DNA of 64,000 nucleotides from Steroidobacter agaridevorans (GCF_009932555.1 NZ_BLJO01000003.1:124001-188000), one strand, 5' to 3'. Positions 8,801 through 17,407 are shown, counted from the first letter of the stretch. Notes: generated by a model not told the origin, from the letters alone. Made by a program: numbers and translations.

Positions 8801-10431
8801 ATCACCTGGCCTTCGTCAGCCAGCAATGTCACCGTCTCCTGTGGCTCGGTATGGATGAAGGGCGTGATCAGGCGCTGACATTCAGGAGTGACCAGGATGG
8901 TGTCGCGCGCAGCAAGGATCGCGAGGCGGTAAGCCGACTGCACGACGGCGCCGCTCACAGCGTATCGCCGCGGCCCACTGTTCATTCGCTGCGAGACGAT
9001 CAATCCGGAACGCACGCCGGTGCGTAGTCGCACCTGTCCGCCATGCTGGCCCAACAGTTGAGTGGCCAGTTCCGCCACGCGCCGGTGCAGTTCCATCGCC
9101 GCACGAACGGCTCGCAGCTCATCATCCTCATGACCGGCGGGAACACCGAAGAGCGCGACCATCTCCTCATCGAATGCATGATTGACGAGACCGCCGTGTT
9201 GTCGAACTACGTCGACCGCGCTGTTGCGGATTCTGGTCATCAGCGCTTCGATTTCTTCGCCGGCGTGCTGTTCGATCAGTGTCGCGTAATCCGAGAGGAT
9301 CGTTACCATGACGGCTGCATGACGGCGTTCGCTCGCAACAGCCGAGGCAGGCGACTGATTGCGTTTGAGGGCGGCGCCGAGGTACTGCTCACGCTCGATC
9401 AGCCCGGCGAGCTCGGCCTCCACCTCGGCCATGGACGCATACCGCTGCGACGCTGTCTTGCCGAGCATCCTGCGAACAATTGCATCCAGTTCGATGGCTG
9501 CGTCCGGCCGGTGGGCCGCGATGGATTCCGCTTCGCGATCCTCGATGGCGGCCCGCAACGTTCGCGCGTCGTCGCCGACAAAAGGACGCGAGCCCGTGGC
9601 CATTTCATACATCACGACCCCGAGGGCCCAGACATCCATTCGCGGATCGACACTTTCTCCCCGTGCCTGCTCCGGACTCATGTACGCCAGCGTGCCCATC
9701 GTCATCCCTGCGGTTGCTGTCAGCGACACGTCCTCGATATGGGCGATGCCGAAGTCCAGAATCTTGACGCTGCCGTCATTCAACAGCATGACATTCGAGG
9801 GCTTCACATCCCGGTGCACGATGCCTTGCTGATGCGCCTTGGCCAGGCCGCTCGCGACTTGCAGGGCGATATGAGTGAGCTCCGCGGCGGGGAGGGGGCC
9901 GCGGGAGAGGCGCGCCTGTAATGTTTCGCCTTCGTACAGCGGCATCGAAATATACATTTGGCCGTCCGGCGCTGCGCCGATCTCGTGGACGGTGCAGATG
10001 TTCGGATGATCGAGTGCGGCGGCCGCGCGCGCCTCGAGCAGGAAACGATTCTTTGCGCTCTCGTGGCTGACCAGGTGCGGCGGCAGAAACTTCAGGGCGA
10101 CCATTCGACCCAGTCGCTCATCGCGCGCTTTGTAGACCCAGCCCATCGAGCCCGCTCCCAGCGGCGCCAGCACGACGTACTGAGCTACTCGACGGTCGGT
10201 CCATTCAACGGCGTCGATACGCGAGCGCCAGCGCGCCGGGGCTTCGAGCTTGGTCGCCAACGTATCGACGAGCCCGCTGCGCTCGTGGCCCTCGATGAGT
10301 TGCTCGACCTCACGAAGCAAGGCAGTGTCGTCGCCACACTCTCGGGCCAGCAAGGTCGCGCGGTTCGATGCCGTGCACTCGATCGCCGCACCGAATATTT
10401 CCTCGATGCGGCGCCAGCGCTCGTTGCTCAC
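5869..10431 (-). CDS. Ser/Thr protein kinase fused to cyclase-like, AAA ATPase and TPR domains
   Basis: Giant signalling protein of 1520 residues. An N-terminal helical part (1-80) precedes a Hanks-type kinase (about 85-345) with glycine loop LGAGSMGWVY, Lys114 in VALK, HRDVKPSN (206-213) and DFG (226-228). A class III nucleotide-cyclase-like domain (about 371-520) follows, then a STAND-type ATPase with Walker A GEAGVGKS (598-605) and Walker B VLWLEDCHW (724-732). The C-terminal third is TPR-like repeats for protein binding. No membrane segment is seen. The GTG start at 10431 shares four bases with the stop of the sigma factor gene, so the two are coupled. The kinase looks catalytically complete; the cyclase metal-site motif is degenerate (DEEMVALFG where GD-x-x is expected), so it may be only a sensor. 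Likely role: phosphorylation control of the partner sigma factor. Confidence 0.88.
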   Translation of the reverse strand: MSNERWRRIEEIFGAAIECTASNRATLLARECGDDTALLREVEQLIEGHERSGLVDTLATKLEAPARWRSRIDAVEWTDRRVAQYVVLAPLGAGSMGWVYKARDERLGRMVALKFLPPHLVSHESAKNRFLLEARAAAALDHPNICTVHEIGAAPDGQMYISMPLYEGETLQARLSRGPLPAAELTHIALQVASGLAKAHQQGIVHRDVKPSNVMLLNDGSVKILDFGIAHIEDVSLTATAGMTMGTLAYMSPEQARGESVDPRMDVWALGVVMYEMATGSRPFVGDDARTLRAAIEDREAESIAAHRPDAAIELDAIVRRMLGKTASQRYASMAEVEAELAGLIEREQYLGAALKRNQSPASAVASERRHAAVMVTILSDYATLIEQHAGEEIEALMTRIRNSAVDVVRQHGGLVNHAFDEEMVALFGVPAGHEDDELRAVRAAMELHRRVAELATQLLGQHGGQVRLRTGVRSGLIVSQRMNSGPRRYAVSGAVVQSAYRLAILAARDTILVTPECQRLITPFIHTEPQETVTLLADEGQVIPHRVLGESGLRARIDAAVHRGLTAYTGRQTELATLIERFSRARIGHGQIALIVGEAGVGKSRLLHELRSRIVAADVREFGARCHSYGGTAPYQPFIDVLRQALQLGPLREDRPDIGAVVDRIRSIDASLLQFVPLYLHLLSMASDEFPLPRDLRGEHLQQAVPEALAALLARVASAAPTVLWLEDCHWSDEGSRAALHRLIEIVPNHSLFVLVTSRPAGVEQIEWASRATQIHLTALDFSASTDIVRDVLRVQRISAELAQRLFERTAGNPFFLEEICHALTETGAVATEGGEGIVAGGVASLQLPETVQAVIRTRLDALDKDALEVLRVASVIGREFSHALLADVLGSKHDVAQALERLTRAGLVQQSSLVPDIAYRFNHVLTHEVTYESLLSHQRRSWHRIVGAALARLTPRQVDDHAELLAHHFALAESWQQAIDHGGRAAERARALSQFADALAMLDRVRSYIDRLPDDEQRADRIADVLLQQERLCETLGKRGRQQQIVDELIALLAPRGTSSRLAQAYQRQGDLLTLLRRFDAADRALGTALRVSREHGNSALERQALRSLGLLRWHEGRHEEALSMTERALEIDRERCDELAVAGDLANLSTILKGMGEHRRAIERIEEALAIPALAQAPANLSYSLQNLANIYRDAGDPQRALEVLQRANELTRLHLLPIQRSFHLMAIAHLYLQQGQIERSLQTYQESIELSRRARYADGLVQSLRAFGEVLEGLGRDEEALPRLKEAASLFAQLEDRAGEAEMWSRIATIAERCGDVTPALQAWQSMRELCIKLGDVDGELQALEGIARAVRSFSGNTDQAIEAAEAALALTVTLGAQSRELTLRNTLGIMHWARSEYSRAQRHYEIALRLTRLLSDRIHEGLMLNSLGITLGRLNRHEEARTALEESVELNRATKQRLLESHALTALGDIHRMRRRSNLARACYEQSLALRRALNDATGEALLIQRLAQLVTEPE

Positions 10432-10928
10432 GCGCCCAGCTCCTTGTTCAGCCAGGCGCGGGCCAGGGTCCAATCGCGCTTCACCGTGGCCGGAGAGATC
10501 TCGAGTGCTTCGGCGGTTTCGTCCACACTCATCCCGCCGTAGAAACGACATTCCACGATGCGCGCGTGACGTTCATTGATCGCCGCAAGCCGCTGCAACG
10601 CTTCGTCGAGAAGAACGAATTCCTCGGCGTGTTCCTGCACGACCGCCAGCGCGTCGTCATCGATCGATTGCATAGGCTTGCCGCCGCCGCGCTTCTGGGT
10701 CTTGCGGGCGACTGCATAGTCGATCAGCACCCGGCGCATCGCTTGTGAGGCCAACGCAAGAAAGTGCGCACGGCTCTGCCATTGAATGCGATTGAGTTTG
10801 GAAAGCTCGAACCACGCCTCGTGCACCAGAGCCGTCGTGCACAACGTATGTCCAAAGCGCTCGCCACGAAGCTGGCGCTCCGCGATCCGGCGCAATTCGG
10901 CGTACACCAGCGTGAACAGGTCTTCCAT
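10428..10928 (-). CDS. ECF-like RNA polymerase sigma factor (PF07638 type)
   Basis: Sigma factor of 166 residues. Region 2 runs from MEDLFTLVYAELRRIAERQL through TTALVHEAWFEL and FLALASQAMRRVLIDYA, the signature of the ECF-like family often found beside Ser/Thr kinases. Region 4 carries the helix-turn-helix SVDETAEALEISPATVKRDWTLARAWL. There is no anti-sigma gene; instead the next gene is a protein kinase with a four-base overlap. Some ECF sigma factors of this kind are switched on by threonine phosphorylation from a linked kinase (EcfP/PknT of Vibrio), and the same logic is inferred here. The 207-base gap to the divergent haloperoxidase gene probably carries both promoters. Confidence 0.88.
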   Translation of the reverse strand: MEDLFTLVYAELRRIAERQLRGERFGHTLCTTALVHEAWFELSKLNRIQWQSRAHFLALASQAMRRVLIDYAVARKTQKRGGGKPMQSIDDDALAVVQEHAEEFVLLDEALQRLAAINERHARIVECRFYGGMSVDETAEALEISPATVKRDWTLARAWLNKELGA

Positions 10929-11135
10929 GGTTCGCCCGTTTCTAATCGTCGTCGGATGGGCTGATCGCCGCAGATCTTAGCGCCGCGGCCGCTCGCGGCT
11001 CAACGTCCCTTTGTCCGTAACATTCGATGAGCCGGTTTCACTTCGGTTGCGGCTTTACGCAAGCAAAGAGGTCAGCTCCGGGGAGGGCGCGGGCCCTTTG
11101 GCACCCCATCCGATACATCAACCGAGGAAAGAACG

Positions 11136-12488
11136 ATGCAAGCCAAGTTGTTTCTAACGCCGCTGCTGGCGGCCGCGGCCCTGTGCACCAGCTTGACGGC
11201 GCTCGCGGGCGGAGCCGCCGATTCGCCGGCCGGCAATCCTGTAACACGCTGGAACGCCGTCGCGATTCAAGTGTTGCCGGTGGATCCCGGACTGGTCATG
11301 GATTCTCGCGCGTTCGCGATCGTGCATGCGGCGATTCATGACGCCGTCAACGGCGTGGAGCGCCGGTATCGACCGTACACGATCGAGCTGTCTTACCCGA
11401 ATGCATCGGTCGATGCGGCCATCGCCACGGCGGCGCGCGATACGCTGGTTGCGCTGTCACCCAGCCAAAGCTCCACCGTCGAGATTGCATATGCAGCGAC
11501 GTTGCTCGGCATTCCAGATGGCGCGGCCAAGCAGGCCGGCGTCGAGCTCGGTCGCCGAAGTGCGGAAGCCAATCTCGCGCGACGCGTCGGCGATGGCGCC
11601 GAGTCGGCGGGCGGTCCGCCGTATGTGCCGAAAGGTGAGCCTGGCGACTATGACTTCACACCGCCGTTCGATAAACCGCCGTTCGGACCGGTCGCGCTCT
11701 TTCCAGGGTGGGGGGCTGTCACTCCCTTTGGTGTGGAAACATTGGACCATCGCTTGCCAGGACCGCTGGCGTTGACCAGTCGCGAATATGCGCGCGATTT
11801 CAAACTCCTGAAGGCCATGGGGCGCAACGACAGCTCGATGCGAAGCGAGCAGCAGACGGACATGGCAATGTTCTGGTTCGAATTCTCGCCCATGGGGTGG
11901 AATCGCATCGCGAACACCGTCCTGCGTCAGGAACGGACTGACGTGTGGCGTTCAGCTCGCATCATGGCGCTGGTGAACTTCGCGCTCGCCGACGGATACA
12001 TCACGGGCTTCGCGGAAAAATACCGCCATCGTTTCTGGCGTCCGACCACCGCGATTCGCGCTGCCGATCGCGATGGCAATCCCGCCACGGACGCGGACAA
12101 GAATTGGACGCCGTTGCAAGCCCCTGCGTTCTTCACGCCGCCGGTGCCAGATTATCCCTCCACGCACACTGTGCTGGGCGCTGCCGCGGCTGAAGTGCTC
12201 ATTCAAAACTTCGGCGATCGCCTGCGCTTCGAGGTGGTGAGCACGACGCTGCCGGGCGCAACCCGCACGTTTCAGAGCTTGAGCGACGCGGCCCATGAAA
12301 ATGGAATGTCACGAGTGTATGGCGGCATTCACTTCCTGCACGCCGTGAAAGAAGGCTGTCGACAAGGGAAGAGCGTCGGGCGTGTCGTCAGCCAACTGCT
12401 GGCGCCGGCGCAGGAAGGCAAGGCCGCTCAATACAACGTCGAAGGGCCGGTGAAGAGCAAGCTCTGCCTGCACGGCCTGACGCCTTGA
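11136..12488 (+). CDS. Secreted vanadium-dependent haloperoxidase / PAP2-type enzyme
   Basis: Enzyme of 450 residues with a signal peptide (about 1-24, LTALAGG). The vanadate/phosphate site is complete: KYRHRFWRPTTAIR gives the Lys and Arg, PDYPSTHT gives Ser and His, and SRVYGGIHFLHA gives the second Arg and His. The early stretch FAIVHAAIHDAVNGVERRY is also typical. Vanadium haloperoxidases oxidise halides with hydrogen peroxide, while related PAP2 proteins are phosphatases; which reaction occurs here cannot be told from sequence. GAGGAAAG provides a good ribosome site. A stem-loop follows the stop, then a di-heme cytochrome gene in the same direction, suggesting shared periplasmic redox chemistry. 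Confidence 0.85.
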   Translation: MQAKLFLTPLLAAAALCTSLTALAGGAADSPAGNPVTRWNAVAIQVLPVDPGLVMDSRAFAIVHAAIHDAVNGVERRYRPYTIELSYPNASVDAAIATAARDTLVALSPSQSSTVEIAYAATLLGIPDGAAKQAGVELGRRSAEANLARRVGDGAESAGGPPYVPKGEPGDYDFTPPFDKPPFGPVALFPGWGAVTPFGVETLDHRLPGPLALTSREYARDFKLLKAMGRNDSSMRSEQQTDMAMFWFEFSPMGWNRIANTVLRQERTDVWRSARIMALVNFALADGYITGFAEKYRHRFWRPTTAIRAADRDGNPATDADKNWTPLQAPAFFTPPVPDYPSTHTVLGAAAAEVLIQNFGDRLRFEVVSTTLPGATRTFQSLSDAAHENGMSRVYGGIHFLHAVKEGCRQGKSVGRVVSQLLAPAQEGKAAQYNVEGPVKSKLCLHGLTP

Positions 12489-12494
12489 ATGCGA

Positions 12495-12523
12495 CGCCGG
12501 CCTGCCGATGCAGCAGGCCGGCG
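12495..12523 (+). terminator. Stem-loop after the haloperoxidase gene
   Basis: Perfect 11-base inverted repeat (CGCCGGCCTGC at 12495-12505, complement at 12513-12523) with a 7-base loop, starting seven bases after the stop codon. Only CTTTC follows, so it is a weak intrinsic terminator or an attenuator/mRNA-stability hairpin that would lower expression of the cytochrome gene downstream. Confidence 0.55.
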
Positions 12524-12557
12524 CTTTCAACCTCAGGAATCAACTAACGAGCTTCTC

Positions 12558-13889
12558 ATGAGAACACAGGGTCTATGGTTTGTGCTGCTGTCCGTACTCG
12601 TATTGTCTTCGCCGCGCGCCGCCAATTCGGCGGAGCCGCAGGTGCAGCTGCCACAGCCGTCTCTTCCCAATAATGTGCCTATTCCAAATGAATACGGCGC
12701 GGCGGCGACTTTCAGCGAAGAGGGCTTCGTGAATCGCGCCGACGACTTTCACTCACCGCTTGGCACGAACGGCCGCAGTTGCGCCAGCTGTCACGCCGCC
12801 GAGGCGGGCTGGAGCGTCACTCCGGCGTATGTCACGGCACGTTTCATCGCGACTGCGGGCCGCGATCCGCTGTTCAACAAGCTCGACGCGAATAATCCGA
12901 CGCTGGATCTGTCCACAGTGTGGAAGCGCAGGGAAGCCTACAGCATGTTGTTGCGAGGACTGTTCCGGCGCGGAGGCACTGTCCCTGCAGACCGGGATTT
13001 CGACATCGTCGCGGTGGACGATCCCAACGGCGTCGGCTCGACCACGGTGTTCTCGTTCTATCGCCGCCCGCTGGCCACGGCGAATCTGAAACTCGCGACT
13101 GGAGTGCACTGGGACGGCCGTTTCAGTGTGGCGGGCGACGGTCGCCCACCCAGACTTGGTTTGTTTCAGCAGGCGCGTGCTGCGCTGATGGGAGCGCTCG
13201 AAGCGCCCCGCGACCCACCGCCGGCGGATGCGCTGGTCAATGCAATCGTCGACGATGAAGTACAGCTGTGGCACGCGCAAGTTTTTGTGCCCGGCATCGG
13301 GCGGCTCGATTCGTGTGGTGGTCGAGGTGGACCCGAGGCGCTGAGTCTGGAGACGACGCGTGTCGGCCGCTTCGACTTGTATGATGCATGGCTCGATTTT
13401 GTTCCAAATCGCTGCGATTCCCGACCCCAAGCGGCGGCGTTGCGCGCGCAGATCGCTCGCGGGCAGCAAATCTTCAATACCCGCGTTAGCGCGAACGGCG
13501 GCACTTGTTTGGGCTGTCACAATGTCGCGAACAACGGCACCCACTCGAACGATCTGTTCTTCGATATCGGCGTATCGGATGCCGCCAACCGTCCGGCTGG
13601 CATGCCGCTTTACACTGTGCGAAAACGCTGCGCGCCGGCCGATAGTGCCTGCGTCGTTGAGGAGAAGCAGACGACGGATCCCGGACGGGCGATCATCACG
13701 GGCCGGTTCGCGGACATCAACAGATTCAAAGTACCCAGCGTGCGCGGCGTGGCTGCAAGGGCGCCGTACTTCCACAATGGCAGTGCAAAGACCTTACGCG
13801 ACGTGGTGCGCCACTATGGCGAACAGCGCGGCTTCAACTTCACCGAGCAGGAAGAGCAGGACCTGGTCGCATTCCTGCGGGCCTTGTGA
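12558..13889 (+). CDS. Di-heme c-type cytochrome, cytochrome c peroxidase/MauG-like
   Basis: Secreted cytochrome of 443 residues: signal peptide (about 1-29, ending near ANSAE), heme motifs CASCH (about residue 76) and CLGCH (about residue 318), and the C-terminal signature FKVPSVRGVAARAPYFHNGS followed by VAFLRAL, common to bacterial di-heme peroxidases, MauG and related thiol or methylamine-type oxidoreductases. The ATG at 12558 is chosen because the signal peptide starts there. It should act in the periplasm, passing or accepting electrons. Its place directly after a haloperoxidase suggests peroxide handling or delivery, but that is inference. It is convergent with the HAD phosphatase gene, 16 bases away. 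Confidence 0.82.
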   Translation: MRTQGLWFVLLSVLVLSSPRAANSAEPQVQLPQPSLPNNVPIPNEYGAAATFSEEGFVNRADDFHSPLGTNGRSCASCHAAEAGWSVTPAYVTARFIATAGRDPLFNKLDANNPTLDLSTVWKRREAYSMLLRGLFRRGGTVPADRDFDIVAVDDPNGVGSTTVFSFYRRPLATANLKLATGVHWDGRFSVAGDGRPPRLGLFQQARAALMGALEAPRDPPPADALVNAIVDDEVQLWHAQVFVPGIGRLDSCGGRGGPEALSLETTRVGRFDLYDAWLDFVPNRCDSRPQAAALRAQIARGQQIFNTRVSANGGTCLGCHNVANNGTHSNDLFFDIGVSDAANRPAGMPLYTVRKRCAPADSACVVEEKQTTDPGRAIITGRFADINRFKVPSVRGVAARAPYFHNGSAKTLRDVVRHYGEQRGFNFTEQEEQDLVAFLRAL

Positions 13890-13905
13890 GATAGACCGCG
13901 CCTGC

Positions 13906-14544
13906 TTAAGGGCACGCCGCGTATGCAATGCGCTGCAGTTCGGATACGCAGCCGAACGTCATCGTCGGTGAGTGTCGATCGAGCATTGCCGCCGTCGCGT
14001 ATCCCCAGCGCACGGCGCCGAATGCGATGCCGGCTGCCTGCGCTGCTCGAGCATCGGTCGCCTGGTCGCCGACGTAGATGGCATGTTGTCGCGCGGTGTT
14101 GGATGTTTTCAACACGCGCTCCAGCCGCCGACGTTTGCCGAAGATCGAGGCCCCCGACTCGATGTGACGGACCCGCTGGAGCGCTTCACTATCAATGACG
14201 CGTCTGACGTTCTCGAGGGAATTCGAAGTGACGATGGCGAGTTCTACGCCGCTCACGGACAAGGCATGCAGCGCCTCCGCAATCCCTTCGAACAAGCGGA
14301 TGCCGTCGGTGTGACGCGCCATCATCGCCATGAAGTCTCTGGCGATGATGGGCAGTTTCCACATCGGGATGCCGTGGCGACGCATCAGCTCACGCGGCTC
14401 CTGGCCGCGATACTCGTCGATCCGTGCCGGATCCAGCTCGGCAAAGCCATGGCGGCGGGCGAGCGTGTTGTGAGATGCGACGAAGAATTCGAATGAGTCG
14501 GCCAGCGTCCCGTCGAAATCGAAGATGGCAAGCTTGTAAGTCAT
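13906..14544 (-). CDS. HAD-superfamily phosphatase
   Basis: Protein of 212 residues with all HAD motifs: motif I FDFDGTLADS near the N-terminus, motif II TSNS, the basic KRRRLERVL region for motif III, and motif IV VGDQATDARAAQAAG. A helical cap (about 20-85) marks it as a phosphoglycolate-phosphatase-like subfamily I member. The substrate is unknown. It lies 60 bases downstream of the sterol-desaturase-type gene on the same strand and may be co-transcribed with it. Confidence 0.85.
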   Translation of the reverse strand: MTYKLAIFDFDGTLADSFEFFVASHNTLARRHGFAELDPARIDEYRGQEPRELMRRHGIPMWKLPIIARDFMAMMARHTDGIRLFEGIAEALHALSVSGVELAIVTSNSLENVRRVIDSEALQRVRHIESGASIFGKRRRLERVLKTSNTARQHAIYVGDQATDARAAQAAGIAFGAVRWGYATAAMLDRHSPTMTFGCVSELQRIAYAACP

Positions 14545-14604
14545 TGCACCGGTGGCTGTCCCTGCACTGGCAGGCCCGTCCTGGCCCGCACCTTACCACG
14601 GCGG

Positions 14605-15402
14605 TCACGAGCGCGAGCTCGCCCTGGAGATCTCGAGTTTCAGCGCCGGGTCGAAATCCCTGCCCGCGATGTCCTTGAACACGAGCATCTGCGAGAGCTT
14701 CGCCGAAGCGCCGTCGTAGAAGCCGGCCTCACTGGCGAAGTCCTTGGGATTGCGGAAGGTGCCGAACAGGATATCCCACAGCGGCAGGTCGGAATAGTTG
14801 TACTGGTGAACGCCGCGAGCGTGATGGACGCTGTGGCTCTCGGGCCGCTGCACGATATAGCCCAGCCATTGCGGCGTGCGGACGTTGATGTGCTGGACGA
14901 CGGCCAGGAACATCGTGGCATATAGGAAGTACGTCACCGCCTGCGTGCCGAGCCCGATGAGGGTCAGGCTGACACTGCTGAGCAGCGTGAAGCCGACGAT
15001 ATCGAGCGGGCTGAAGTAGAACGCACCAAAACTGTCCATACGCTCGGCGCTGTGATGCATCTGATGAAAGGCGCGCCAGATCCAGTGCACCCGGTGCATG
15101 GTCCGGTGCCAGACATAAACCAGCAATTCATAGGCGAGCACCCCGATGCCGGCCCCGACGAACGGGTTGAGCGCTTCCAGGTTGAACAGCTGGAAGCGCG
15201 CCAGCGTCTCGCCCCAGAGCAGGGGCAGATAGGACGACACAAAGAAATAGAAGATGAACACCGCCAGGGCCCGGGTTCTCCAGAGCCTGACCGGGGGCAG
15301 GGAGCGGGCGGGGAACAGCGCTTCCAGCAGTATCAACGCTCCGTACAGTCCGAGCACGGCAAGCGAGACAGGATCCAACAGGATTTGTAGCGGCGTAGGC
15401 AT
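14605..15402 (-). CDS. Sterol desaturase / fatty acid hydroxylase family membrane enzyme
   Basis: Integral membrane di-iron oxygenase of 265 residues. The eight-histidine pattern is present: HRTMH, HQMHHS and HSVHHARGVHQ, set among several hydrophobic helices (ILLDPVSLAVLGLYGALILL, ALAVFIFYFFVSSYLPLL, FVGAGIGVLAYELLVYVW). Such enzymes hydroxylate or desaturate lipids, sterols or carotenoids. The precise substrate is not visible. The start at 15402 is preferred over a longer frame because homology and the first membrane helix begin there. It is transcribed divergently from the winged-helix regulator gene across an 85-base gap that must hold both promoters. Confidence 0.85.
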   Translation of the reverse strand: MPTPLQILLDPVSLAVLGLYGALILLEALFPARSLPPVRLWRTRALAVFIFYFFVSSYLPLLWGETLARFQLFNLEALNPFVGAGIGVLAYELLVYVWHRTMHRVHWIWRAFHQMHHSAERMDSFGAFYFSPLDIVGFTLLSSVSLTLIGLGTQAVTYFLYATMFLAVVQHINVRTPQWLGYIVQRPESHSVHHARGVHQYNYSDLPLWDILFGTFRNPKDFASEAGFYDGASAKLSQMLVFKDIAGRDFDPALKLEISRASSRS

Positions 15403-15487
15403 TGGGGTTCTCCCGAGGCGAGCGTTATTCGATCGGGGGCTACATTGGCTGCGGCGGCCGCGGCGCTGCTTGGTGTTTGGATAATTT

Positions 15488-17395
15488 TTGGGTAATGATT
15501 CGATAACGTTTCCCCAGGGGCGCCCGCTGAAATACCAGATTGCCGAATACACCGTCGACACGACCCGGTACCGGATCAGTCACGGCGACGCCGTCCTCCC
15601 GGCGGAGCCGAAGGTCTTCGATCTGCTGGTGTATCTGATCCGGCATCGGGACCGGGTGCTGTCCCGGGAGGAGCTGTTTCGGGAAGTCTGGGACGGGCGC
15701 GAGGTTTCCGATGCGACGCTGAGCAATCACGTCAAGAGCGCTCGCAAGATCCTGGGCGACAGCGGCGATCTGCAGAAGACGATCCTGACTGTCCGCGGCC
15801 GCGGTTATCAGTTCATTGCCCCGGTCATGGTAGTTCCGGAAGGTGAAGCAGTAGCGACGGACATCGCGCCGCCCGCACCCGATCGCGTTGTACCGGCCTG
15901 GCGAGCGCCCGTGGCAATCGCCGCTGTGGTGCTGGTGGCGGCAGTGCTCGGTTGGCTTGCGTTCGCATCCTGGCAGGCGCGACCGGCACCCGAATCGCCT
16001 TACCTCGTCGTCGTCCCCTTCGATGTTTCCGGCGATGCGCCCGCGGCCTGGCGGCCTTTCGCAGATCAGGTCACTCGCGAAGTGATCCGTAACCTGCGGA
16101 AGATCTCGGGCTTGAGAGTGGTGCCGACGCCTTCCGCATTTACCTTCAGGGACAACAAAGCGCGCGATCACATCCGACGCCAGCTGCCCGACGTGCAGTA
16201 CGTGCTCGATGGCGTTGTCAGCATCTCTTCGGGCAACGAGCTGCGCATCACCGTGGAGCTGGAGGACTTGGGTAAGGGACTCGTCGTCTGGGACAAAGAC
16301 TACGAAGGCCGCACCGACGACACCAATCTGTTCGCGATGCAGTCCGCCATTGCCGGCGCGGTATCGGATTCCTTGAAGGTGGCGATCCTTGCGGACGAGC
16401 AACGCGCTCTGGACGAGTTTCCGACTGCCAACCTGAAAGCCTATGAGGCGTATGTGGCAGGACGCAGTCAGTTGGATCTGCTCAGTCATGACTCTCTCCC
16501 GCGGGCGATCGAGTTGTTCGACCAGGCCATTGCGCTCGATCCAAAATTCTTCGATGCCTATATCGCCCGCAGCGACGCCTACCGCCAGTTGTTTGCTTAT
16601 TTCGAGCCGCCGATCAATATGCTGCAGAAGGTGGTCGACTCGCTCGCCGAAGCGCAGCAGCTGCGGCCCGATTCCGCCGAGGCGTGGTCGTCCCTGGGAC
16701 TGACCTATGTGATGGCGTGGCGCTGGAAGGATGCCTGGATCGCCTTGAACAAGGCGAAGCGTCGCGACCCGACACTGGCGCAGACCGAATTGGGTTTTGC
16801 GCTGTACTACTCGGGTCTGGGCGAAGCGGAGAAGGTCAAGCTCGCGCTCGCCGATGCCGATCGTCTCGATCCGCTCAACACCGAAATGGCCGATTGGGGC
16901 AACTGGGCGCTCTTCATGGTGGATGAAAGCCAGGCAGCGCGGGACTGGGCCGACAAGAAGATGCAGCAGCACCCGGACATCGGGCCGGTGTTTTCCGGCG
17001 CGGGCGTGGGTGCTTACATCGCCGGTGACTATCGACGCGCCGTGCAGCTCGCGGAAAGAGGCGCCGAACTGGACGGATCGCCCGTCGCGTTGATCATGCT
17101 GGCACAGGCCTATGGCTATGCAGGTCAGAAGGAGAAGGTGCGGCCGCTGCTCGAGAAGGCGGCGAGTGCGGGCACGTATGTTTGTCCCTATGAATCGGCC
17201 GCCGCTTATCTCAGCTTGGGCGAGCAGGACCACGCCATGACGCTGCTCGACGATGCCGTTGCCAAACGCTCGAACTGTCTTATCTTTCTGCGCAACGATC
17301 CCCGCCTGGCGCCGATCCGTCAGCAGGCCCACTATCGGGTGTTGCTGAACCGCGTCGGCCTGGATGATGCCGCGGTGGCCTCGTATAAGCGATAA
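15488..17395 (+). CDS. CadC-like membrane regulator: winged helix, TM, TolB-like domain, TPR
   Basis: Protein of about 635 residues. The N-terminal winged-helix domain (about 15-105: YTVDTTRYRISHG, AEPKVFDLLVYLIRHRDRVLSREELFREVW, GRGYQFIAPV) is of the OmpR/CadC type without a receiver. A single membrane helix follows (about 140-162, VAIAAVVLVAAVLGWLAFA). Next come a TolB-like segment (YLVVVPFDVSG, VQYVLDGVVSISSGNELRITVEL) and TPR-like repeats to the end. This is the plan of a membrane-bound transcription factor sensing periplasmic signals. The start is uncertain: TTG at 15488 is the only upstream candidate in frame and has no strong ribosome site. The TonB receptor gene begins 12 bases downstream, so both are probably one transcript. 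Confidence 0.78.
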   Translation: MGNDSITFPQGRPLKYQIAEYTVDTTRYRISHGDAVLPAEPKVFDLLVYLIRHRDRVLSREELFREVWDGREVSDATLSNHVKSARKILGDSGDLQKTILTVRGRGYQFIAPVMVVPEGEAVATDIAPPAPDRVVPAWRAPVAIAAVVLVAAVLGWLAFASWQARPAPESPYLVVVPFDVSGDAPAAWRPFADQVTREVIRNLRKISGLRVVPTPSAFTFRDNKARDHIRRQLPDVQYVLDGVVSISSGNELRITVELEDLGKGLVVWDKDYEGRTDDTNLFAMQSAIAGAVSDSLKVAILADEQRALDEFPTANLKAYEAYVAGRSQLDLLSHDSLPRAIELFDQAIALDPKFFDAYIARSDAYRQLFAYFEPPINMLQKVVDSLAEAQQLRPDSAEAWSSLGLTYVMAWRWKDAWIALNKAKRRDPTLAQTELGFALYYSGLGEAEKVKLALADADRLDPLNTEMADWGNWALFMVDESQAARDWADKKMQQHPDIGPVFSGAGVGAYIAGDYRRAVQLAERGAELDGSPVALIMLAQAYGYAGQKEKVRPLLEKAASAGTYVCPYESAAAYLSLGEQDHAMTLLDDAVAKRSNCLIFLRNDPRLAPIRQQAHYRVLLNRVGLDDAAVASYKR

Positions 17396-17407
17396 TCAGC
17401 CGCTCAA

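Noticed and set aside
15440-17332. 630-codon minus-strand frame opposite the CadC-like regulator
   Set aside because: No domain or signal peptide; the plus strand has winged-helix, membrane and TPR regions.
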